From: Branchiostoma floridae
Lineage: Eukaryota; Chordata; Leptocardii; Amphioxiformes; Branchiostomatidae
Length of the DNA stretch: 64,000 bases
Direction of reading: 5' to 3'
Assembly (NCBI RefSeq): GCF_000003815.2
Contig: NC_049985.1
Span: 10,067,726 to 10,131,725 of the forward strand
Below, piece after piece: positions 49,589 to 61,600 of this stretch. Position numbers and translations under genes: made by a program. The notes beneath the pieces were generated by a model. That model saw only the letters and a program-made list of their open reading frames with translations. It had not been told where the DNA came from and did not search any database. The first letter of the stretch is position 1, and each line of letters opens with the position of its first letter.

Positions 49589-49671
49589 GTTACATTTGTG
49601 ACTTTCTTTGAAGCACCTCTAAGTAGAACGTAGCCTTGGACTTGCTGTGTCGGGATAGTTGTTGTTACGGA

Positions 49672-52600
49672 TCACACAGTCGACACCTCTAACTCAACAT
49701 CATTTACGTCGAAAGCTGGCCGCGCCTCCGTAGGAGACAATTCAGCTTCCTGTCCCGAGGGGGGAGGGGGTGCACATCTCGGCTGTCGAAGGGAACACAA
49801 GAATTTTGTAAGCATTTTGTTTGGCTTGCTTGTAGGACAGAAAGGTGCTATTTTTTCTGCATGTTATGCAAGGAAAGTGAAAAGACAGATGTGCAAATAT
49901 ACAATGTATAGTGAGATACAGGCTAGTAGAAAAGACACATCACAGGCCACAACACACATGTACAGTAGTGATGCCCCAGCCAAAATCATGTAAACAGAGT
50001 TAGAGAAACAGAAATGTATGCAGAAACTGTTAGGTTTCTAATTTGTTTTAATCAAAAACACTTCTAAACTTCTCACTATCTGTTCAAAAATATATAAATG
50101 GGGGTATATTTAATTGCGTATTCATTTCTATGTGTTAAACTTCAGTTTTATTTCCAAGCCTGAGACCCGACCATATTGAGCTTGTGAATGCTCCACTATT
50201 AGAGGGATTGTGACAGTTGGAGTAGGCACAAACTTAAGAAGCCTGGATTCTAGACTTTCAATAAGTAAAATACTTGGATGGAGAATCATGGAGCTGAACA
50301 GAAAGAAGAAGAAAAGCACAAAGCATACCTCCTCCCCATCACCTTTATCACCTTCACCATCTTTAGTTTCACCTTTAGCTTCCTCATCACCTTTACTTCC
50401 ACTTTCATCACCATCTTTAGCTTCCTCACCATCTCTTACTTCCTCACCATCTTTACTTTCATTTTTTTCTCCCTCCTTAGTTTCCTCCTCATCCTTACCA
50501 GGGAAGCAATTAGGGACAGAGGTGAAAGTTAGTCAGCACACAAGGTGAAAGACAGTATATAGAAGTTGTGTCTTAGAAGTGTTAGTGTAGTGTTCTAGGA
50601 GTGATGCTTTGGCATTGTTAGTACATATACAGCACTCTACCCACTGCACTAAGAACCCACACATGTCTCACCTGGGCCACAGTCACCAAGCAAACTGATC
50701 AGGGAAAACAAAGAGGGGCATGGTGGAAATAAAACACAGGTAAGAAACAAAATTGTTAAACAATGGATACAAACAGGTGGGCTTGAAATAACATATTTTA
50801 AATGGAAACATTCAAATTAATGGTGTAATTAAACATGATTTAAAGGGTATCAATATGATTGTACAACAACATTGTACAACACATCATTAAATCATATATA
50901 AGTAAAACATAAAAATTATAGGGTCAATTCTTGATTTTGTGCATGTGTGTGTATGTGTGTTTGTGTGAGCATGTGAAAGCAAGGAACTACAAACAGGCTA
51001 GCATTCCTACAGTATTCTATTCTCATCACTAAGTCTTCTTCATATCCTGAGTCAGAAGTCAGTTTCAATGCATGTAAAACACCATACTCCATGTGTTTTC
51101 AATGGTATCTATTACTGTTACAAGAAATGCAGACCAAACTGAATGGGTTGATGGATTTACTGTAGTTAAGGACAGTGAAAAGCTGTAAGTTGTCCTTACC
51201 GGTCTCCTGTTGCCGGAGGGACTACCTGGTGCAGAGTGTGCGGACGGTTGGCTGGCATCTACATCTAGACTGGTACCAGTCCCTGTGGGCAGGGGAGGAC
51301 ATTTTCACAGTTTGTTGTAATCAAAAGATATGTTAGATATTATATGCATAAGATACATTGTATGCAGGCATGAAAATTTGTTTCATATTATATGAAAACG
51401 GAAAGGGTGGCTGATCCATGTCTGTTACACTGGTATGTTTTGCTAAAAGGGGATCGATTGTAATGGTTGACCAATGAAGACATTTACAGAAGAAAACGTA
51501 CAGAGACATCCCTGTCCCTGGTGTTGAATGACTGTCACACTGACACTGCCATCCCTGTCCCTGGTGCTAAATAACATACACACAGACACTACCATCCCTG
51601 TCCTTGGTGCTGAAAAACATTCACACTGACACTACCATCACTGTCCCTGGTGCTGAATAACATTCACACTGACACTACCATCCCTGTCCCTGGTGCTGAA
51701 AAACATTCACACTGACACTACCATCATTGTCCCTGGTGCTGAATAACATTCTCACTGACACTACCATCCCTTTCCCTGGTGCTGAAAAACATTCATACTG
51801 ACACTACCATCACTGTCCCTGGTGCTGAATAACATTCACACTGACACTACCATCCCTGTCCCTGGTGCTGAAAAATATTCACACTGACACTACCATCCCT
51901 GTCCCTAGTGCTGAATAACATTCACACACTGACAATGCCATCCCTGTCCCTAGTGCTGAAAAACATACACACTGACACTGCCATCCCTGTCCCTGGTGCT
52001 GAATAACATTCACACTGACACTGCCAGATATATTTACAAAAGAGAACAGAATAAGTTGACTGACCTAGGAAATTTGCAGATGACGGTCTGAACTGGTTAT
52101 CTGGGGACTGCGGAGACTCGATGTTGAGCTCAGGAACTGGCCCCAGGGTGCCGTTACTGTTACTGTTGTTCCCATTAGTCAGGAAGCCCGGCGGGAGGGA
52201 GGGGGGCAGCACTCCGGGCATGGGGAGGTTGGGTGTGGTCGGGGTCTGCAGGTAGAACAGGTTATTTATTTATCTATTCATTCCAAAATGCAAGTCTGAC
52301 ACTTGAGGCAGCACAGTTGATGTTTGAGGGTCACATATAAGACAGACAGCATGACATAGCAGGGCTCGAAATACTGGGTGCCTGTGCACCCAGGTGCACC
52401 CAAAATTGGAGCTGTGCACCCAATTGCACCCAAATATTTCCTTGGATTTATGTATGTAAAGATATCAAGGTGTACTAGTATACATCATATTCTTGACATC
52501 TAAGGGTTAGAAAGATAATAGAAATGTCTGTCATGGTACTTGTTTAAGAATTTGATAGCATGTAATTATGTTTTGCTATTAGGTTTTTCTGATATTCTAC

Positions 52601-55600
52601 TTAAAATATTTTTGGTGCACCCACCCAATTTTTTAAGATGGGTGCACTGGTGCACCTAATCCCAAAAATGAATTTCGAGCCCTGCATAGACAATGGGAAT
52701 TTACACATTTCGAACATTTATATCAAGATAAGATTTCACACAAGGAGGTCTGAGGCCTCACAAAAAAAAGTAATAATTTTTTGTGTCCAAAGCAGATATT
52801 ACTAAATCCTAACTCCCACACATAACATGTGTAAGGAGTACAATACATTGTAATTGTGTTGTTGATTGTCCAAGGTTGGGCAAAAACATGCACTGCTAAG
52901 AATAATCACTAGGTGGCACTACTGTAGAAGTATCTGCAGGTAGAACAGGTGTAATGAGTATAGCACATTGTAATTAGTGTTGCTTATTGTCCAAGGTTGG
53001 GCAAAAAATATGCACTGCTGTGGATAATCACTAGATGGCACTGCTATAAAAGTATCATCAAATTCAAAGACCAGGATAGAACTAGTGATAAACCAATACT
53101 CAGCAATAGACAGTAATGTTAGTTTTATTCAATATTCATCTTTTCTTTTAATGACCAGCCTTTTTCTTAGTATGAATGCAATTTCACTCTTGCTTTGATT
53201 AACAAAAAGGTGAAAATGATACAATTACCAATATAGGAAGTCAGAAAAGATGCCAGCAAAAAGAAAAAAAAGGTGTAAGACAAGGACTTGAACCTGGGAC
53301 CACTGAAACAGTACTGCATGAAAACAGCTTTAACAAACTGACCTTGTCATAAAATGCTGCTTCACTCTCATCCAAGTCCTCGACGACCAGCGAAGGGAAG
53401 ACGCCGACCGTGCCGTTATACTCGCCCTTCCACCAGCCATCATCCACCCCGTTGGCGTCCTTACTCGTCACGTTGATGACCGCACCCTCCGGGAAGGTCA
53501 GCTCCTCTGGGTTACTGGCGTCAAAGTCGTACAGCGCTCGGACCAGGGACACTACAAACAGACATGTGTTTACAGATGTGCAAGCATTGATATATACCAT
53601 CCAGTGTTCTGGCCAGCCTGAATTTTTTTGTTTGGAATGGAAAATTTTGAAATATAGACCCTCAGATATGCAATTTCTTGCATTTTGAGGGGCAAATTTT
53701 ACTTGTAGACTCTGCTTGGTTCAGCAATGGCAACAGTTTTAATATTTTTGTCCATCATAGAGGACGGAATGGGCAAAATTTATGTCCATCCCCAGCAGCA
53801 AAATTTTGTTAAAGGACAGAAGGACGGACGATTGCTATAACCCTGATATAAAGCTATGATCAACCACAGATAAATGAATAGCAAAATACAAACTTTAAGA
53901 CATGTGTCTAACTCACATCCTTGCTGTTGGAATGGGGGAGATGTCTCAGTGGTCCCCAGTGCCTGCTGTACCTCCCAGTCAGTACTGGACATGGAGGATG
54001 TGTAGGACCCCGACACATGCTGGGGCGATCCCACCGTCTGGGCCGTCTCCAGCTGCTCATATTGCACCTACAACAATCATTCCACACTGCTGCACTACGT
54101 CAAGTCAACTTTACCTTGGAACAAAGCACTTTTTTTTCTTCCCTTTTGCTTTTTGGACAGACGAGGACCTGTGGCACTGCACTCAAGTTTTGTAACTTAT
54201 ATTAACAGTGCCACATACACGGTACAGACGGAAGGTTAAGTTAGTCTTTTACCTCCCTGACCGAAGTCAGGTACCCATTTTTACACCTAGGTGAAGTGAG
54301 GAAGGTCGTGTAAAGTGCCATTCCCAACGTCGGGGGCACGTCGGGGATTGAACTCAGGACCTATAGAATCCGAGCCGAGCGCTCTACCAGTTACGCCACG
54401 CCCGACGCCACTTACGCCTCGCCCAACGCCACTTGGCACAACAAAGCACTTGGGAGGGAAACCAGAGAGGCCACACAATGTTTTAATCACCGTTTCATTT
54501 CACCTATGGGATCTTTTGATTTTAGGAAGTCCAATGTTCTGATAACTTTACACTGGTGTGAGTATTGTCCTCAATCAAAGCAGCCGAAACAATAACTACA
54601 CAGATTAAATTATCAAGTGTATGTGGTGTGTACAGCACTTACATCAGATGAAGATAGAGAGGTGGTGACATGTGAGGGGGAGTCAGATGAGTCTCTCCTG
54701 TCCACACTGCTGGTGTCCCACTGTAGGTAGTTCTCTGGAACATACCCAACCTCCCCTCTCTGGTTACGCCCCTGAGAAATACACAGGTACAGGATGAAGA
54801 AAGATTTTTAAACAAGAAAGCTTCTGAAAAAAGCTGGCCGGTGCGTATTTTGGAAAAAGCCTGGATGTTAAACAAAATCATATGAAAAAAGAGTTTTTAA
54901 ACATCGGATTACTGAATTGGTCTGTCTTCTATTAAAAAAACATAACATGAGATTTGTCTAACAAAGAAAAAAAAATTGTTACAAATGGGGTTCGAACCCA
55001 CGATCCACGGCTGCAAAAGCAAATCGCTATATCCACCCAGTGCGTAGACCGCTTGGCCACGCTAACTCCATTGCGTAATCGTGCGTATAGAAGGGCTATA
55101 AGAAGAGTTTGGTTAAATTGATCGATCCATGCATCCATGCAAACCAAACCGTTGAACGAACGGCTTCTCTCGCCTCTAAGCCAGTGCAACTGGCCAGAGA
55201 CATATTTAAAAGGATTCTCCTGGACGCAGGAATCCTGCACACAGACGACGGTCTTGACACTAAGATTGTCATCCCTGTCCTTGGTGCTGAATAACATTGC
55301 CACTAACACTGTCATCCCTGTCCTTGGTGCTGAATAGCATTGCCACTAACACTGTCATCCCTGTCCCTGAATAGCATTACCACTAACACTGTAATTCTGT
55401 CCTTGGTGCTGAATAGTATTGACACTAACACTGTCATCCCTATCCTTGGTGCTGAATAGCATTGTCACTAACACTGTCATACCTGTCCTAGGTGCTGAAT
55501 AGCATTGACACTAACACTGTAACCCCTGTCCTTGGTGCTGAATAGCATTGACACTAACACTCATTCTTGTCACTGGTGCTGAATAGCATTGACACTAACA

Positions 55601-58600
55601 CTGTAACCCCTGTCCTTGGTGCTGAATAGCATTGACACTAACACTGTAACCCCTGTCCTTGGTGCTGAATAGCATTGACACTAACACTGTAACCCCTGTC
55701 CTTGGTGCTGAATAGCATTGACACTAACACTCATTCTTGTCACTGGTGCTGAATAGCATTGACACTAACACTGTAAATCCCTGTCCTTGGTACTGAATAG
55801 CATTGACACTAATACTCACCCCTGTCCTTGGTGCTGAATAGTATTGACACTAATACTGTAACCCCTGTCCTGCAGATGCAGATGCAGATACTTACCATCA
55901 CCCATCCCTCAATGTCTCCATCATCTATGGCCTCTACAAGGTCACCCTCTGCAATGGTCAACTCATCTGACTTCTGGCCCTGAAATGTATGGTTAACAGT
56001 GTTCTTTTCTGGCTGTTTTCCATTACTTGAAAGAACAAAGAATGTACAACTGAAGACAACCTACTTAGTGCTAAAAGTAATTCTAACAAGAGTGAATAAT
56101 GCAATGTTGCATCTTTTGCCCCAGAATGTTGGACCACTCATAAATTTCTTTTGCACTCTCCTTCATTGTACCACATAATTTGTTCTTCACTTTGTCATGT
56201 AACCCCAACTTTTTCTCTTGAAAAGTTCTGAGGAACTGCAAATCTAATTGGTGCATGTGGTCTTTTCTGGAGTGGAAAATATTGGACATAACTGGCCTAC
56301 CTCATATGGGTACAGAACGGTGCAGGTGATTGGGTACTGCCGAGACTGCATGGAGGCACTAGAGCTAACAGCGTCGGCTCCGTTAAACACGGCGGTGCTG
56401 TCAAACGTGTCGTCCCATTCGTCAGTGTGGTCGCCAAACCCTGCATCGTCCTCCTGGAGGGATCAACAGGCATGTCACATGTATGACAATACTTCACTTG
56501 CATGATATAAGTATGTTCCAACATAGCTGACATACATGTAGAAATTGCAAAAGATAGGCATGACATAAACATAGTACATACAAAGTACATAGTACATAGT
56601 ATATGTTTGAAAAAAGTGTTGTTACTGATGAAATGAGTGACATTTAGGTTCTCTCCTTTTCCTGCATCTGGAACTGATGCAATCTTTTTCTGTCATTCAG
56701 TATCAATGTCATACGCACATCTACAAGTACAGGGTGGAAAATGGGAGTGACATATAAGAACAGGCAGGCAGTTGTGTTGATAGCAAGCAAGTTGACTAAC
56801 AATTTAGCTCATGTTGGTACATTCCACATTACCTTGCTAGAAGACTATATCCAAGGGAAAGCAGGAAGGAAAAAGAGTTCATTGGTCAAAGGCTTCACAG
56901 AGAAGTTGCGATAATGAAAAATAGTATTATATAACTTCTAAATGTAGGTGAAAATGTTCCGCTACACTTTACTCTGCAAGCATCATTACAAGCACTATGG
57001 TCTCACTAAGAAAGCCCTTACCACCATGCATAAAGAAAACAAAACCAAAGGCCAACCATGTTAGAAAGCTTTTCTCATCTTCATAACTCAACAACTCAAC
57101 ACCTGACACAGGAACAACACAAAAGAGAGACCAAAAGCAGCCATGCAACATAACAACTCCAACTATGCATATGAAAACCAACTCTCTAAATGTCCTTGAT
57201 GAACAATATCAGAAGATCTTCAAAAAGCATCAAATGTTATTTTAAGTTAAAAAAAAAGACATATTGTAGGACTGATTGAATCAAACCAAGCCAACATTTC
57301 ACAAAACAGAAAAAGAACTAACTATACTTAAGACAAGGACTGAACCAAACTGAGCAGCAAACCACCACCAAACGGAACAAATCAAGGATAATTCCATTAT
57401 TGGATAAGGACGCACAGCCACCAGAACAGTCCCTCCGTACCATGGAGACCTTAACAGGAGTGGACTCTCCCGTCTGCTGTCCAAAGTCTCCCCTGTCCTG
57501 GCTGCCCTCGAGGAACACATCATCATTCGGAGACACGGGTCCGATCTCCATGTTCCCGGCCGAGGTGGTACTGCTGGAGTGATCAGCTGACGTGGTGGAG
57601 CCGCCCGGCCAGTCACTGGTGGAGGAGGCCGCTGCACTGTGGTCAAATGTCTCTTCCCAGTCGTCGTAGTTGGAACCCTGGCAATAACTCGTAAGTTACT
57701 ATAACTTCTAAAGCTAACAGCCACTTTACCCCTGCTAGCTGCATGAATAGATAAGCAACATGAAGAAAGCATCAAACAATAACCATTGGTTAGCACCAGA
57801 CCTTAACACTTCTTTTCTAACCATTTTGCCATAGCAGAAAGCTTCCGCACCAGACCGACTGGCCATGCTATTTCATAAACCGTACATTAAGCACTTCCAC
57901 CTGTATATCTAGCTGTTTGGACCTTATGGACCAGGTTATCCTGTATCACACATGAAACTGGTGTCCCCACACAGCCTTACTGACCTGACTGGAAGGATTG
58001 GGACTTGCCCCACCTAAACTATTGGGTGAGAGGAGGTTTTTCTCATCTTCTCCATGTGAGTGCTGGGCACAAGTACACATTGTGGGAGGAAAACAAAGAA
58101 AGAAAAAGAACAGGTTGAAAATCAAATCCAAGGTGCTATGTACTGTATTTGTGTGCTCTATAAACAGTCATCAATCACAAAAAACACTAAAAGATAACGT
58201 ATAGATACTCTAGGGAGTGTGAAAAAATAACCGAACAACCTAAAGGCAATTTTCCCATAAGAATAGGAAAAATAATAAATATAAACCCATGCTCTTTAAC
58301 TTGTTTTTAATGTTAAGATGTAGAAATATCTCTTGGTTATTTCATGACATGTTTTCAAAACCAATACAAGGGAAGCCTTCTACATTTTGGATATCATACA
58401 GACTGTTACAGAGAGATAAGCAAATTCTGAAATCTTATATCAATGGAGTCTCAATGAAGATAAGTGGTATCAGTGTATCAGCCAGAAGAAAGTATGTAAA
58501 TGTCTTGTCACCTCGGAGTTGAGCGAAAGTCGGGAACTTGTTCTGCTGAGCCGCCCCTCCCCATCAGGAGGTGACAGTAATGAGGAGGTGGTCTGGCTCA

Positions 58601-61600
58601 ACCACTGGTCCACATTCACTACATACAGGAACAGGAAATGCAATTACTTCTCATATACATATCAGAAAAATAAATGGCAAGGGCCTGATCACATTCATCA
58701 GTATACAATCACTGTATGAGCAAAAGCATTCTTGGAATAGCCGTTCATGTGTCAAACAAAATACAGACCATGGAAAAATCTTGTCAACACTTTGCTTTGT
58801 CAGAGTCTACTTGAAAATTCTACAACAACAAAATCGTGCAACTGCCTGCAATGAATGTAACCATGGTGTAACAAATCAATCCAACTTTCCACCAATCAAA
58901 TATAGAGGAACACTATTCTCCTTTGTTTAATGTATTAAATTCTTGTTAAACTCGTATTCCTAAAGATGTCTGACAACATCATGTGCAAAAGGAAACACTC
59001 ATCCAAATAAAGCAGACAGTAAAAATGTATGAAGTAAAGATAACTGACCCCCTGCTGCTCTCAGCTGCTCAAGCCTGGCTTCCGCTTTTGCGAGTGATGT
59101 CTACAAGACAGAAAATATAGATCAACATCATCAGTCACATGACCAGGGAACTCGATGAAACCTGAATTTACCAGGTTGATGAAAAGTGCATCTCGAAAGT
59201 AGAAAAATTTTCTGTTGTGTGTACTCATTTATGTTTTTTGTCGAATGAACACTTTGTAAAAACTAACCACTTTCCAGTATATACGGGATATATCCGAGAA
59301 GTATCATAAAACTGCTAAAACAAAGTTGTCAAAAAACTCAATTTGATCTACATTTCCTTTTCATTTCAACAAAATGCACACACACACACCAAACTTTATA
59401 CACATACAGACACACCACACATGCATATACATACACACACAGTCACACAAACACACACACACATACACACACGCACACACACACATTCAGTATCTCAAGT
59501 AGAAAGGAAAGCACACATCATTCCAAACAACACACCTCTGCTTTTCTAGCTCCCTGTTTTGCCTCTTCTATCTTTTGCTCAGCCTCGACAGGACTGAACT
59601 CTGCCAGGCTGTCGGGGTTCTCCTTGTACGTGCTCATCTGGTTGTGCAGGTCTCGCTGGGACTTCTGGTGGTCGCGAATGTTTTTCTGCTCGCGGGCGAT
59701 CTTGTTGGCCCACTTCCTGGCCTCCTTGTCCAGAGACTGTTCCCCCATTGCAGACTCCTGGAGGGTGCTGACCTGCAGGTGCAGAATTTCTCAAAATTTT
59801 CATTCAATAACTTAAAATTATGGAAATGCCATGGCTTTACCACATATTTCTTTATCAAAAGGCAATTAAATCTCTACAACTGGATAAAAATTAAATCTTT
59901 ACTTCCGGACAATTCAAGTGACATCCATCAACTCTTCTTAAGCATCACTTTACTTCTTTCTTACTTCTGTTAATGCTACTTGTTTGTCTATGAACAGAAT
60001 ACCACCAAGCCTTATGAGTGTATTTACGTCTTTATGCATTTGGTTCCTATGTACATGTAGTAAGTGTTAAACTTGACATGTAAACTGGTACTTCTAAAAA
60101 TTCCTTACTACTGTAAAATAGTAGCCTGGTATCCAAACTTTTTATAACTACCAAGGCTCTTGTTCTCTCTTGTAAGAATCAGCAGCTGGCTTCGATACCA
60201 GGATAAGAAAAGATAAGATACAGCAAAAAGTTCCCTAAGAGCTAAACCTACATATTACAAGTATAATCATACATCTAACCACAGGCAGAAGTTAAGGTGT
60301 TTACAATATATCTGCAGAAACTATGCAACACTCCACTTACCCTGTCATTATCACAGGGGTCAAAGTCATAGTGGATGTTGTCAGAGAAAACGGGGTTGGA
60401 ATGGAAGAAGCATTGCTGGTTGAACTGTCTGCTGATCTGTGGAAAAGGGGAAATAAACAAACTATCAGTAAAATAAATGAAAAATGCTACACATTAATAC
60501 AAAATACCATATTTTTTCATGCAACTCAATAATACAAAATACCGTATTTTTCCAAACTTAATTGTATATCAGGGTTTAAGTTGACATGAAGGGCTTACAA
60601 CATTGTACCTTTAGAATTTGACTAAGAATTTCCTAATCTTAAGTGTCCAGTGTTACTTACTAGCTCTGCCTGGCTGAGGACGTCCCGGAAGCTGCGTGCT
60701 GCCTGTGTGTTGAGCTCCACCTGAGTCTTATTCAAGAGCACAAGGAACTCCTTCATGTTGTCATAGATGTCTCCATCACAATCCTGTAGGACAAGATATG
60801 CCATCAGTTCAGTTCAGTTCATCCATTTTGTGACGCTATAAAGTCCCTCCAGATGATTCTGTCGCACATGAGAGAGAAAAGGTCTCTGTCTTGGAGACCA
60901 ACATCCTTCTCGATCAACCTCCTAAGGGCCAGGAATGGTCAAACATATCTTCCCTTGTCGTCAGGCTGCCAGAGAAGAACCCTTGCGGCCATCTCAACAT
61001 GACACATCACATGAGCAGCAAGAGCCGGACATCAGTCACGGATGACTCTGGTAATCCTGCCATACTTCCATTTAAGTTGGTCATTTCAAAGGAAGTGATT
61101 TTTTCCCACATCAGTTTTATCTCCGAACATTTTTACCATAGCAGAAGGCTTCCTCACCGGACAGACTGCCCAATTTCATTTCCAGACATACATGTAACAT
61201 TAGCTTTTTACAGAAAATATTGGTCAATGGTCTCAGAGTACAATTTTGTTGGATTGATAGAATTTAGTTCGAGTCTCCAATCAATGAGTAGAAGGGCATA
61301 AACTCATGAGAACTTTCATACATAAAATGTGCAAGCCCATACCACTAGAGTCAATGGTCAAAGTAATTCACAAAATTTGTAAGCCACGTATGACCGGCAG
61401 AAAATAGAAAACAATAACCTGCTTACTGCTTACCTCTATGATCTCTGGCAGGTCTGTCTGGAAGTAGCGTTTCTGGTGTGCGTTGGCAGCAGCCAGCGAC
61501 ATCAGGTAGTCGTTCCTGGCCGCAGCAGACTTACTGTCGCACGTATCCTTCCTCGCTGAGAGCTGAGAGGAAATGTGGGAACATACCATTCATTTGTCCT

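Noticed and set aside
50210..50548. Ser/Leu/Pro-rich plus-strand frames
   Set aside because: Antisense shadow of the acidic FCHSD2-like exon.
54978..55066. Functional tRNA-Ser/Leu
   Set aside because: Good A and B boxes, but the acceptor stem pairs at only four of seven positions and no proper anticodon stem forms.
54932..55337. Frames at the start of the second minisatellite
   Set aside because: They run through a tRNA-like element and 43-bp repeats, which cannot keep a single frame.
60840..61300. Retrotransposon reverse transcriptase fragment
   Set aside because: The 136-codon frame looked repeat-like, but no catalytic or conserved motif could be identified.
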